From positions 2,224,171 through 2,288,170 of the forward strand of contig NZ_BMHP01000001.1 in NCBI RefSeq assembly GCF_014641075.1: 64,000 nt of DNA. The letters run 5' to 3'. The position numbers and the translations under genes are program-made. Positions 33,588-42,206 of this stretch are shown here, piece by piece. Numbering within the stretch: position 1 is the stretch's first letter; each line of letters starts with the position of its first letter. A model generated the notes under the pieces. It was not told the DNA's origin. It saw only the letters and a program-made list of their open reading frames with translations, and searched no databases. Origin of the DNA: Paenibacillus nasutitermitis. GTDB taxonomy: Bacteria > Bacillota > Bacilli > Paenibacillales > Paenibacillaceae.

Positions 33588-34607
33588 ATGTGGTATCCGG
33601 ATCATTATTTTAAGCATTTATACGAGAGCGTGAATCCCTCTGAGAAATTTCAAGCATCTTCACAACAGGAATGGAGCGAGTGGAAAGCGCGTCTGCGCAA
33701 ACGGTTTGTAGAGTTGTTAGGTGGATATGCAGCGGAGAGTTCAGAGCTTGCTCCGGTTCTTCTTGAATCCGAAGATTGCGGTGATTATATTCGCCAAAGG
33801 ATTCAAATAGAGACGTATCCCGGGCTCCTTATGCCGGTCTATGTCCTTGTTCCAAAAGAAAGCAACGGGCGATTAGGTGCCGTCATTGCCTGTCACGGTC
33901 ACGGTTATGGAAGCAGGGATCTTGTCGGATTAACCCCGAGCGGAGAGAAGAAGACCGGTGATATCGGATACCAAAAAAACTTTGCCGTTGAACTGGTTAA
34001 GAGGGGACATATCGTGGTCGTGCCGGAATTGTTGGGGTTTGGCGATCGTATGCTGGTTGAGGATAAGGAAGCAAAAGAACACCATTCCTGTAATCGTCTT
34101 TCTACTTTTCTATTAGCAATGGGCCAAACGATGGCAGGATACCGAGTATTTGAAACGTTGCGCTGCGTCGATTATTTACTTACACGCGATGATGTGGATA
34201 CGAATCGGATCGGATGTATGGGGATTTCTGGCGGAGGGCTTGTCTGCTCGTTTGCTGCGGCAATAGATGACCGAATTTCCGCAACTGTCGTCAGTGGATT
34301 TACCAACACCTTTCAAGAGAGTATTTTATCCATTCACCACTGTATCGATAATTATGTTCCGGGTCTTTCGCTAGTTGCGGAAATGCCGGACTTACTCGGA
34401 TTGATTGCTCCAAATCCTCTTCTGGTCGAAGCCGGAACAAGGGATCCGATTTTCCCAGTTCACGGCACTATGGAAGCATTCGAGAAAATTCGGAACGTTT
34501 ACCGGCTGTTGGATCAAGAAGATAAGCTGGAGTTGGATCTTTTTGAGGGCGACCATGAGATATCGGGAAAAGTAGCCTTCGATTGGTTTGGACGAGTCTG
34601 GTTATGA
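33588..34607 (+). CDS. Alpha/beta hydrolase (acetyl-xylan-esterase/dienelactone-hydrolase-like)
   Basis: A 339-residue cytoplasmic hydrolase with a complete catalytic triad: nucleophile elbow GCMGISGGG (Ser), acid in LLVEAGTRDPIFP (Asp) and FEGDHEISG (His). The oxyanion region VIACHGHGYGSRD precedes a long insert with VVVPELLGFGDRM. This is the Abhydrolase_7 group found with carbohydrate-degrading systems. GAGGGGGAG precedes ATG 33588. The substrate is probably an ester of a glycan or natural product; not determined. Confidence 0.82.
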   Translation: MWYPDHYFKHLYESVNPSEKFQASSQQEWSEWKARLRKRFVELLGGYAAESSELAPVLLESEDCGDYIRQRIQIETYPGLLMPVYVLVPKESNGRLGAVIACHGHGYGSRDLVGLTPSGEKKTGDIGYQKNFAVELVKRGHIVVVPELLGFGDRMLVEDKEAKEHHSCNRLSTFLLAMGQTMAGYRVFETLRCVDYLLTRDDVDTNRIGCMGISGGGLVCSFAAAIDDRISATVVSGFTNTFQESILSIHHCIDNYVPGLSLVAEMPDLLGLIAPNPLLVEAGTRDPIFPVHGTMEAFEKIRNVYRLLDQEDKLELDLFEGDHEISGKVAFDWFGRVWL

Positions 34608-34662
34608 TGCGATGCCTGCTTCTTTTTCACTAAAAAATACCTGGAGCGACGGAGAGGAGAAC

Positions 34663-34740
34663 TGTCCAAGGACACAAAACAAGGGACATAACTTATTGAA
34701 AAAAGCTTGAGAAATCAAGCTTTTTTTTATTTTTATGTCC
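34663..34740 (+). repeat. Nested-hairpin repeat element, copy 2
   Basis: TGTCC-AA-GGACA mini-hairpin (34663-34674), left arm GGACATAA (34684-34691), internal terminator hairpin AAAAGCTTGA-GAAA-TCAAGCTTTT (34701-34724) with T tract, then arm TTATGTCC (34733-34740) complementary to the left arm. Similar to copy 6. Recombinase-like sequence abuts it on the right. Confidence 0.65.
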
Positions 34741-35689
34741 GAAATCTTCTGACGTTACTGCAAAAACTAAGCGAAAAGAAGACACTTCAGCTGTAACTCC
34801 GTTATTGCCTGAAATAAGGGCAAAGGGGCATCTTAGATGGAATCAAGTGAGCCGGCTGCGTGAAGCTTACCGTAAGGCCATTAAGAATGTTAGAGAGCAG
34901 CGTCTGGCACTTCCAATAGAATTTCATTACGATGAATCAGAATATGTCGGAGAACGATGGCATTTTATTCTTAGAGATCTTAAAGGCTTTGGCCAGTTCC
35001 AAGGTGAAAGTAAGCGTTATAGAGGTTTTTAAGATAAAGACTGCTATGTGGTGACGATAGATAAAAGTGTTAGTCCGCCAAGAAAAAATTACATTTTCAG
35101 GTTGATCCCTAAAGGCAGGGAAGTGCCTCTGCCGGAAGAAGTCTTTAAGTTTATGTCAGAAATTCTATAAATGCTAAAGGAATCCTATAAGTCTGATTCC
35201 ATTCCAGAGGTCGAGTATGATGTTGAAAGCAGAAAACATCTAATGCCGCCGAAAAGATATATTTTCCAGTACCAATCGAGACATATTAACGTTATATCTC
35301 TTAATGCCATCATTCGTTTTCTTTTGCATGGTATTATAATTCAATCTGCCTAAGGCAATCAAGTTGTATTGAAAGCTCATCTGTTGAGACATGCATTTGC
35401 GACCCATGCGGTTCAAACGGAAAAAATACCGGTGGACATTGTGAAAACGTTGCTCCACCAAAAGGACATTGAGGTGACTTCATACTATACTGCACCCACA
35501 GCTCAACAGGTTTCCGAATCCATAAACTCACTTCACGAAAACTGGATTTCATATGTCGATATTCAGAAGGGTATTCTTAGGGGACCGGAAGATCTTAAAG
35601 AGCTTTATGAAGATTACCGCGAAAAAGTAGGAACCATGTCAAAAGTTGTGGGAGACATATGTACCGTAAATCCGTATCATCTCAAATAA
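34741..35689 (+). pseudogene. Tyrosine recombinase/integrase broken by three in-frame TAA codons
   Basis: One continuous frame runs from the edge of repeat copy 2 to 35689 with stops only at 35030-35032, 35168-35170 and 35351-35353. Between them it reads as one protein: RAKGHLRWNQVSRLREAYRK, LRDLKGFGQF, VVTIDKSVSPPRKNYIFRL, then HLLRHAFATHAVQ (the R of the RHR box) and LLHQKDIEVTSYYTAPTAQQ with the nucleophile Tyr. The C-terminal 50 residues (VDIQKGILRGPEDLKELYED) fit large Firmicutes integrases. The 5' end is missing. No frameshift is needed, so decay was by substitution. Confidence 0.75.
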
Positions 35690-35784
35690 CTGAACTGGAA
35701 TGGCTTCAAGCATCTTACGACAAGAAGAAAGTGAATTTGAGAAGTTTATCAACGAATGAATCCTATCTCTTTAACAAGCAATAA
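35659..35784 (+). CDS. Short ORF overlapping the recombinase 3' end
   Basis: A 41-residue ORF with GGGAGA upstream of ATG 35659, overlapping the recombinase in another frame: MYRKSVSSQITELEWLQASY start, ending SYLFNKQ. The overlap and translational start signal suggest it was the next gene of a multi-recombinase or recombinase-helper operon; only its beginning remains. Family not recognised. Confidence 0.3.
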   Translation: MYRKSVSSQITELEWLQASYDKKKVNLRSLSTNESYLFNKQ

Positions 35785-35793
35785 CCTTCAAAG

Positions 35794-35825
35794 AAAAGGG
35801 CAGATTAACTAATTTCTGCCCTTTT
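35794..35825 (+). terminator. Terminator after recombinase region
   Basis: AAAAGGGCAG (35794-35803) pairs with CTGCCCTTTT (35816-35825), 12-nt loop. Confidence 0.85.
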
Positions 35826-36038
35826 CAGATTTTAACAAAAATGCTACAATTAACAAGAACAAACATTCCCATTTTGAGGTGAAAAGGATGGGGGATAAGC
35901 TCTGATTTCGGTTTTGAGACTTATTTTCAAGATTCACGCTTCCGAATCAAGTAGACCGATGAATTCCCGGATCAGCTTTGTCTAAATAAACGAAGGCATC
36001 AATGACAACAAAACAATTTGACGATGAGGTGTTTAAAA

Positions 36039-36455
36039 ATGGCATTAATGTCCACATTCACGAGCTTCAATCTGCCTGTAAACAACGTAGAACAATCGAA
36101 GGCGTTCTTCACCGGGCTCGGATTCGAGCTCAACCCGCAATTCCCCGAGAATGAGAAGTCGGTAGCCATCGTGATCGGCGACAACCTGCAGGTCATGCTG
36201 CTCACCAAAGAACTTTTAAAGTCGCTCACGCAGAAGGAAACCGTTGATACGGAAAAGTATGCGCAAATGACGATCGCATTGGCCTTCGAGAGCCGAGAAA
36301 AGGTGGATGAAATCGTGAATACTGCGGTCTCCTTGGGCGGGAAATCGTACGAAGAACCTGAGGATTATGGATTCATGTATCATTGGGCCTTCGAGGACTT
36401 GGACGGCCATATGTGGGCAATCAACTACATGAACACGGATGCAGCTCAAGGTTAA
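36039..36455 (+). CDS. VOC-superfamily (glyoxalase/bleomycin-resistance-like) protein
   Basis: A 138-residue protein of the vicinal-oxygen-chelate fold: FTSFNLPVNNVEQSKAFFTG with LGFELNPQFP, IGDNLQVMLLTKE, and the second half YGFMYHWAFEDLDGHMWAIN (metal Glu replaced pattern DLDGHMW common in the PhnB-like subgroup). ATG 36039 follows GAGGTG; an upstream ATG 36018 lacks one. A convergent terminator follows. Reaction unknown. Confidence 0.85.
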   Translation: MALMSTFTSFNLPVNNVEQSKAFFTGLGFELNPQFPENEKSVAIVIGDNLQVMLLTKELLKSLTQKETVDTEKYAQMTIALAFESREKVDEIVNTAVSLGGKSYEEPEDYGFMYHWAFEDLDGHMWAINYMNTDAAQG

Positions 36456-36493
36456 GGATAACGGAGAGCGCACTCATACTTGGATTAACAAGG

Positions 36494-36524
36494 GAAGACG
36501 CCGGGCACCTTCCCCGGCGTCTTC
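36494..36524. terminator. Bidirectional terminator
   Basis: A perfect 12-bp GC-rich stem (36494-36505 with 36513-36524), between convergent genes. Confidence 0.85.
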
Positions 36525-36534
36525 TTCGCGATGA

Positions 36535-36684
36535 TTAGTTTTGTTCGGTATAGGCTATGAAATTGTCCATAATCGCTTGCCAGCCTGCTTGCTGGAGCTC
36601 GACGGGGTTGGAGCTTTCCGCGTCGAACGTTTCAATGACCTTCGTCTCATTCCCTTGATCGACGAAAGTAATGTCTCGGTATCG
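36535..36684 (-). pseudogene. C-terminal fragment of an AHSA1/SRPBCC-family protein
   Basis: On the minus strand the sequence YRDITFVDQGNETKVIETFD, then VELQQAGWQAIMDNFIAYTE, is the C-terminal third of AHSA1-type SRPBCC proteins. The preceding ~100 residues are missing: beyond 36684 the sequence becomes the APH-like gene on the other strand. A rearrangement junction lies near 36685-36698. Confidence 0.7.
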
Positions 36685-36697
36685 CCAATATTCAACA

Positions 36698-37489
36698 ATG
36701 ATAACGGACCAATTCCCTGATTTGACCATCCAATCCGTAGAGTCGCTTGGTGAAGGATTTCGGAATTACGCGATCCTTGTCAATGGAGAATGGGTATTTC
36801 GCTTTCCCAAGAGTCAACAAGGAGCAGATGAACTGAACAAAGAAATTCAATTGCTGCCTCTACTGGTCAATCGTTTAAAGGTCGATATACCGGAGTTTGA
36901 ATACATCGGATCACAGAGTGATGGAAGTCCCTTTACAGGCTATCGGAAAGTCCAAGGTGAGATCCTGGGGGAAGTCGGAATCGTCTCTATCTCCGATAAT
37001 GCAAGAGATCGACTCGCTTTGCAGCTTGCTGATTTTATGAATGCGTTGAACGCATTTCCGGTTGATTCGGCTACTGCGGCTGGAGTTCCCGTTCGAAACC
37101 TCAAGAATGACATTTTCTTATTGATGGAAGCCACGGAGAAGCATGCGTTTCCGCTTCTTAATCCGTCTTTACGGGACTATCTCACGCAGCGCTTTCAATC
37201 CTATTTGGAGGATACGGCATATACTCGATATACGCCGGCGCTGATTCACGCTGGTCTATCGCCGGATCACTTTTTGATGGATTCACATATGTCAGCATTA
37301 ACAGGTATTATCGATTTCGGCGATGCCGCGATAAGCGATCCTGATTACGACTACGTGTACCTGCTTGAGGATTGCGGCGAGCCGTTTACCCGGCAAGTGA
37401 TGGCTTACAGGGGAGAGGTTGCCCTGGACGCCCGCATCCGAAAAGTCTTCTTGTTCGTTTCGCTTGATCATACCTGGTCGAGGGATTAG
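36698..37489 (+). CDS. APH-family phosphotransferase with altered catalytic loop, probably inactive
   Basis: A 263-residue aminoglycoside-phosphotransferase-like protein: VESLGEGFRNYAILVNGEWVFRFPK (nucleotide-binding Lys), LPLLVNRLKVDIPEFEY and TGIIDFGDAAISDPDYD (metal Asp). The catalytic loop reads LIHAGLSPDHFL where the family has LIHGDLSPDHIL, so the catalytic Asp is Gly. The C-terminus is short (ends DHTWSRD). The gene begins at a junction with a fragment on the opposite strand and has no visible ribosome binding site. I judge it a decaying resistance-type gene. Confidence 0.65.
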   Translation: MITDQFPDLTIQSVESLGEGFRNYAILVNGEWVFRFPKSQQGADELNKEIQLLPLLVNRLKVDIPEFEYIGSQSDGSPFTGYRKVQGEILGEVGIVSISDNARDRLALQLADFMNALNAFPVDSATAAGVPVRNLKNDIFLLMEATEKHAFPLLNPSLRDYLTQRFQSYLEDTAYTRYTPALIHAGLSPDHFLMDSHMSALTGIIDFGDAAISDPDYDYVYLLEDCGEPFTRQVMAYRGEVALDARIRKVFLFVSLDHTWSRD

Positions 37490-37823
37490 AGTCCGGGGAT
37501 CAGAATTGGATTACAGAAGGGTTGGAGGTATTGGAAAAGGACATGAGGGTCAATGTGGAAATATAAGGGAATTTCCCTAATCCGGCGGTATTGCCTTCGT
37601 CCCTCGGGCGATTGAACAAGAAGTGATCCGGAAAGCGCTGCGCTGGAGAAGGTGGAATATTGTAAGAGATGTAGTTTCATTCGATTTCGACACAGACGCA
37701 AACCGTTGGGTTCGCGGCTGTTTGAAGTCCAGCAGACGTTAAACTGGGGCTGCATGCCTCTCAGGCGGCGGCAATACCGGGGACGCGGAAAAAAGCTTGC
37801 ACAGTCCCGCCAGTTGTGCGAAG
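37490..37823 (+). other. Scrambled sequence without an intact gene
   Basis: Short protein-like pieces (LEVLEKDMRVNVEI near 37520; ALRWRRWNIVRDVVSF near 37640) in different frames suggest remnants of genes, but I cannot name them. Confidence 0.35.
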
Positions 37824-38480
37824 TTACTCCGGTTCGCTTATATGAAGATTGCTCCGGTATTCAGCCGGCCCGTAGCCGGTCCGGTCTTTAAAGGTACGGC
37901 TGAAATGCTTCCAGTCCTGATAGCCGAGCTGTTCGGCTACTTCATAGATTTTGATTCCCGGTTCCGCCAACAGCTTCTTGGCTTTCTCCATGCGAAGATC
38001 GGTCAAATATTCGATGAATGTTTGGCCGGTACGCCTGCGAAACAGCCTGCTCAGATGTGATCTGCTCGTAAACGTGACATGGCCGAGTTGTTCCAAGGTA
38101 ATCGGTTCTTGTATATGATCGCGTATATATTTTTTGGCTCTGTTCATAATTTGTCCTTTCTGCCGATCGGGGTCGATGAGCAGGAATAAATCGTTCATCC
38201 ATTGTTCCATCGCTTGCAGAAGGACCTCCGGGTTTCGGGACCATAGAAGTTTGGCGGCAAAATCGGACGCCTGTTGAGCGTTCACCGGAATACGGCCCGG
38301 CGCCGCCGCGAGCGCCCAGTGGTGGAGGGTGAATATTATTTTTTCTAACGTCTGGACGGTTTCAGTGGGAGGCATCGTTTCCAACCATTTGCGGGCGATG
38401 CCGAGCACCGTATCCGATACCCTGTCGTAATCGCGGACATCAAGCGAGGCGCTAAAGGAAAACGTCCGCACTTGTGGGGA
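37824..38480 (-). pseudogene. C-terminal half of an AraC/YesN-type regulator
   Basis: On the minus strand residues include MNRAKKYIRDHIQEPITLEQ and the two AraC helix-turn-helix units (LGHVTFTSRSHLSRLFRRRT; VAEQLGYQDWKHFSRTFKDR), ending GYGPAEYRSNLHISEPE. Upstream is part of a YesN-like linker (WLETMPPTETVQTLEKIIFT). The receiver domain expected at the N-terminus is missing: homology ends near 38480 where a GH20 fragment begins on the other strand. Confidence 0.75.
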
Positions 38481-39540
38481 GGGCTGAAGGCTTACGACGG
38501 CGACACCCCGATAAGCAACTCTGCGACTATGGATATTTGGCATACCCCGTATGGGGGACCAGAACAGGCGATCGACGCCGGCTATGAGATCGTGAACGTC
38601 GATTCCGGGTACAACTATATTATTCCCACGATGAAAGACTATGTGGACTCCAGACTGTTGTATAACGAATGGGAGCCTAACAAGTGGGAAGCGGCCTCAT
38701 TGCCGTACGGACACCCGAAATTAAAAGGCGGAAAGTTTGCATTCTGGAACGATGTTTCCCATGCCAGCGGCGTTTCCATGGATGATTCTCATGTGCGCAT
38801 GCTGCCGGCCGTACAGGTCATATCCGAGAAGACGTGGACGGGAACGAGAGTGGATAAGGACTTCGGCCAATTTGAACTAAGGGCGTCCGAAATCGGCGAT
38901 GCGCCGAATGCTGACCTTTCCCGCAAGCTTCAAGTAGACAATCCGAAGGGAAAGGTGATCGAATATCGGTTTGAGAACAATTATACGGATAATTCGGGCA
39001 ACGGATTTGAAGGAACCGGAAACAACGTAACATATGCCGGTGGCAAATTCGGGCAGGGGATTCAATTCGGCGGAGGAAACAGTTATGTGCAGACTCCGTT
39101 ACGATCGCTGGGTTTCGGATGGACAGTTTCGATGTGGATAAATCCCGATGCCGGCAATCCGTCCAATGCAGTCCTGATGGAATCGCCCGAAGGTCAGTTG
39201 AAGCTTACGCAAGGAACGACCGGAAAATTGGGATTTTCCAAAGAAAACTATAACAGCGTGTTCAACTATCAGGGATGAAACGGGCTTGTTGAGGGCCAGA
39301 TTGGTTTGCTCGATTAGCTCGAGAGGCCTGTTGTGGATCGTGACATGGTCGAGGGTCCCTTTGAACGAGTTCGTTGCGCTTCCTATTCTCTGGAGCGGTC
39401 CGATCGGAATATGGACGCATTTGGTTCTGACAGGGGATCGGAACGGCACATCCCTGTATGTGAACGGCAATCAGTATGTTGAAAGGCTGGAAGGTCAGAC
39501 GCTTGAAACCTTCGTGCTGAGGAGATCCTTGCTTATTTTA
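38480..39540 (+). pseudogene. GH20 hexosaminidase plus LamG fragment with internal inversion
   Basis: The plus frame to 39278 has DTPISNSATMDIWHTPYGGP, LLYNEWEPNKWEAASLPYGH, GGKFAFWNDVSHASGVSMDD and AVQVISEKTWTG, the end of a GH20 beta-hexosaminidase barrel. A LamG-like domain follows (VIEYRFENNYTDNSGNGFEG, GFGWTVSMWINPDAG). The next ~125 bp read as LamG only on the minus strand (GPLQRIGSATNSFKGTLDHV), then from about 39407 the plus strand resumes WTHLVLTGDRNGTSLYVNG. So the last LamG block is inverted. The N-terminal two thirds of the enzyme are absent. Confidence 0.75.
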
Positions 39541-39865
39541 ACTGGGCAGACGAGAGTGAGAAGAGGTTTGAAAAACAAGGCTTACCTCTTGAAGCGAAGA
39601 AAATGAAAATAGCGAAAAACCGTGCCAAACATGAGCTAGATGAAATTCGACTTATCGAAAAATACCAAGGGGACGAAATGTATGAACCGGGAATCCGATT
39701 CTCCAACAATTGATTGGTTACATGATGTTTATGAAAAAAAGAAGAGGCGTGCGGTATATGAAGCTTTCAAAGTCAGAGCTTGTGGAGTTGTTAATCCAAT
39801 CAGAGCAATACATCGCACAGAATAATAAGCTCTGGTTGAAAGAAGAATTTGAAAAGCACCAGTAA
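39500..39865 (+). other. Two short overlapping ORFs of unknown origin
   Basis: 39508-39717 reads ILAYFNWADESEKRFEKQGL and EIRLIEKYQGDEMYEPGIRF, a soluble, highly charged peptide without a start codon of its own. 39758-39865 encodes 35 residues (MKLSKSELVELLIQSEQYIA start). Both look like real coding sequence by composition and may derive from a mobile-element operon; I cannot name them. Confidence 0.3.
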
Positions 39866-39905
39866 GCATTATGCTTCGCGGCATCCTCATCTGGAGTTGG
39901 TTTCT

Positions 39906-40441
39906 ATGGAAGTTTCACTTCAAAGGGCAGCTAAATATTTTGCAAGGATTTTCAAGGAGTTCGTGGCGTACTTGGAGAAATACAAGCAACGTTTCACAGA
40001 ATTGAGGAACAAACCGATTATATTTTTAAGATTTATGATCCTAGAACAGGAACGAATTCAAAGCGAATTAAAATAAGAACTAAACAAGAACAAGACAACA
40101 GTTGTTTGGTCTATGTTTATTCACGTGTCGATGATGACTTCAATGTTAATTATGATTTCTATGAGGTTTCAGATGAAAAAATAATTCCAATATTCACCTC
40201 TATTTATAAAGAACCTTTGCTGATCAGAAAACGAAGAGAGGTCTGGGAATTAAATAACCAATTGTTTCACCTGGATTCAGTTGAAGGTGTAGGGGATGTT
40301 TTTGAAATTGAGGTTATTAGAAATGATAACCATGCTTCCGATGTGCACTATGAACAATCAGGAACTATAAAGTTATTTGAAAACTTTTTGTCAAGTCAAA
40401 TTCAGGGGTCTAATGAAGATTTAATAACGCCGAAGGAGTAA
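39906..40441 (+). pseudogene. CYTH-domain (class IV adenylate cyclase/ThTPase-like) gene with a frameshift
   Basis: ATG 39906 starts MEVSLQRAAKYFARIFKEF, like the opening strand and helix of CYTH proteins. From about 39960 the expected continuation is in another frame: GVLGEIQATFHRIEEQTDYI, DPRTGTNSKRIKIRTKQEQ and, to the stop at 40441, LFHLDSVEGVGDVFEIEVI, the E-x-E/HLDxVEGLG signature of CYTH. Together they make one ~178-residue domain with a single shift. The stop is 5 bp before the NUDIX start, so they formed an operon. The downstream frame might still be translated from an internal start near 40106. Confidence 0.6.
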
Positions 40442-40446
40442 TAAAA

Positions 40447-40920
40447 ATGTATAAATATACCTTGTGCTTTATTAGAAAAGGAAATCAAATTCTAATGTTA
40501 AATCGTTTTTTTTCTCCGATTATGGGAAAGTGGAACGGAATCGGAGGGAAACTTGAAGAAGATGAAACACCATATCAATGTGTAATTAGGGAAACATTTG
40601 AAGAGACAGGTATAAATATACAAAATCCTGAGTTGGTTGGAAAAGTTACTTGGATAACCGAGAAAGGTACATCGGGAATGTACGTGTTTATTGCATCGGT
40701 TCCAACAACACTCGACTTCCTGACACCTACAAGTGTGACAGAAGGCATTTTAGATTGGAAAGAAGCTGGTTGGATTTTAGATGTTAATAACAAAGGAATA
40801 GCGAATAATATTCAAGAGTTCTTACCTATCATGTTGAATGGAGAACGATTTGACCATAGATATACTTTCAATGTTAATGAACAAATAATAGACTATAGTT
40901 TATTACCATTGTCTGTGTAA
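40447..40920 (+). CDS. NUDIX hydrolase
   Basis: A 157-residue pyrophosphohydrolase. The Nudix box reads GGKLEEDETPYQCVIRETFE followed by ETGI, matching Gx5Ex7REUxEExGU. N-terminal YTLCFIRKGNQILMLNRFFS and WNGIGGK are of the MutT/8-oxo-dGTP diphosphatase-like type. ATTAA-rich surroundings and GAAGGAG precede the ATG. Coupled to the CYTH gene; both act on phosphorylated small molecules, perhaps nucleotides or thiamine phosphates. Confidence 0.88.
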   Translation: MYKYTLCFIRKGNQILMLNRFFSPIMGKWNGIGGKLEEDETPYQCVIRETFEETGINIQNPELVGKVTWITEKGTSGMYVFIASVPTTLDFLTPTSVTEGILDWKEAGWILDVNNKGIANNIQEFLPIMLNGERFDHRYTFNVNEQIIDYSLLPLSV

Positions 40921-41042
40921 AGAGAACCGAGGAACGGGTGAAGTCTTGGATGCAGATGTTGTAATAGTAATGATGCCTGCGGGGTATTTCGGATGATAAT
41001 TGAATGCACACAGACACATTCCGAAACACCAAAACACAAGGA

Positions 41043-41200
41043 GCAAGATCCACGGAGATCTTGCTTGTCGGATGACAAGAATATCTATACAAAGGAAGTC
41101 GCATACACTACGACTTTTTTATTTTATGTATAGAAGTTCTTGTCGTTTGCTTAAGACAAGAACTTCTATACAATCCCGCGAGCCAAAAAGTACACGAGTT
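41043..41200 (+). repeat. Nested-hairpin repeat element, copy 3 (best copy)
   Basis: GCAAGATC hairpin at 41043-41064, then the part shared with copy 4 (41069-41200). It has left arm A (41075-41091), internal hairpin AAGTCG/CGACTT (41096-41116) with six T, arm A' (41127-41143), a 12-nt loop, and arm A'' (41156-41172, ACAAGAACTTCTATACA). A' and A'' pair perfectly over 17 bp; A and A' pair over 15 of 17. A 28-bp tail to 41200 is identical in copy 4, after which the copies diverge sharply. Confidence 0.8.
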
Positions 41201-41309
41201 ATTAAACTAACAATAGAGAACTTTGATAATATATTGTTGTATAATATTTCTAAAAACTGTATATAAGGAAAGTTAATGAAAATCAATAATAGAAAAAATG
41301 GAGGAAAAT

Positions 41310-41951
41310 ATGGATCAGGTATTAAATAAGATAGCCAATTTGATTAACAGTGAGAGTAAAAGAGTTACCATTGGAATTTCGGGTCATGGTGCATCTGGAA
41401 AGACAACTTTTGCCCATAATCTTTTAAAGCTTCTGGGACATGATGATGTGAATTATATTAATACTGACCCCTATATTATCGGCTCTCATCTTAGGAAGTA
41501 CACTTTTATCGACTATGAATATAAGAATGAACAACATCATAATAAAATGACAGCTTGTCATCCTGCTGCTCATAATATATTCGCTTTAGAGAGAGACATC
41601 CATATGATGAGAGATGGTTTGGATTTTTATACATTAGGCACGAATTATACAAAGAGTACGTTAATATCTTCACAAAACAAAATAAATATTGTAGAAGGCA
41701 TGAGTGTTGCCTTTACAGACCCAAATTTGTATGATCGGAAAGTTTACTTATATACGGATGGAGAAACCGAGTTGAAGAGAAGGAGCATACGTGATGTTTC
41801 TGAAAGAGGAACAGATATTAATTACTTAAGAAAATCTCATGAAGAGCGTAGAATTCAATATGATTTATTTATGCATCCTTATCATCAAAATTTTGATATA
41901 GTTTTAAAAAATTCCAATGAAGATTATATTGTTGAAAAAAGCTTTTTTTAA
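41310..41951 (+). CDS. Uridine-kinase-like P-loop kinase
   Basis: A 213-residue protein with Walker A GISGHGASGKTTFA (residues ~23-36), NTDPYI after strand 2, the substrate-binding YEYKNEQHHNKMTACHPAAH segment, NIVEGMSVAF (Walker B-like strand) and the lid region RRSIRDVSERG. This matches uridine kinase/phosphoribulokinase-type small-molecule kinases. TGGAGG is 6 nt before ATG 41310. Very AT-rich compared with the catabolic locus, a sign of separate origin. It lies between repeat copies 3 and 4. Confidence 0.78.
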   Translation: MDQVLNKIANLINSESKRVTIGISGHGASGKTTFAHNLLKLLGHDDVNYINTDPYIIGSHLRKYTFIDYEYKNEQHHNKMTACHPAAHNIFALERDIHMMRDGLDFYTLGTNYTKSTLISSQNKINIVEGMSVAFTDPNLYDRKVYLYTDGETELKRRSIRDVSERGTDINYLRKSHEERRIQYDLFMHPYHQNFDIVLKNSNEDYIVEKSFF

Positions 41952-42206
41952 TGTGAAATAAAGACAATTTAAATTGATTAAGTGCAATTGACCATTGTGC
42001 GATGAATCATTTAACTCCCTCGGTACGACTTGCCGTTTCCAACAGCGTGGAGAACCGTATTATAGTGACGGCAAGTTTTGGTCAGTGCCTTACTGTTAAA
42101 AACGGTAAGGAATAATGAATGATGTTCTCCCTGCAGAGGTTGAACTTGATGAGTCGGGTGCCTAGAAATTTTTCCTGCTACTCTAAGAGAGAAGGGAGGT
42201 CATTGG
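41952..42206 (+). other. Gap with two small hairpins
   Basis: ACTTGCCGT (42028-42036) pairs with ACGGCAAGT (42068-42076), and CCTTAC (42088-42093) with GTAAGG (42105-42110). No T tracts and no known riboswitch motif; function unknown. Confidence 0.35.

Noticed and set aside
40106..40441. A separate 111-residue gene upstream of NUDIX
   Set aside because: Its sequence is the C-terminal part of a CYTH domain whose N-terminus lies in another frame just upstream; described as one frameshifted gene.
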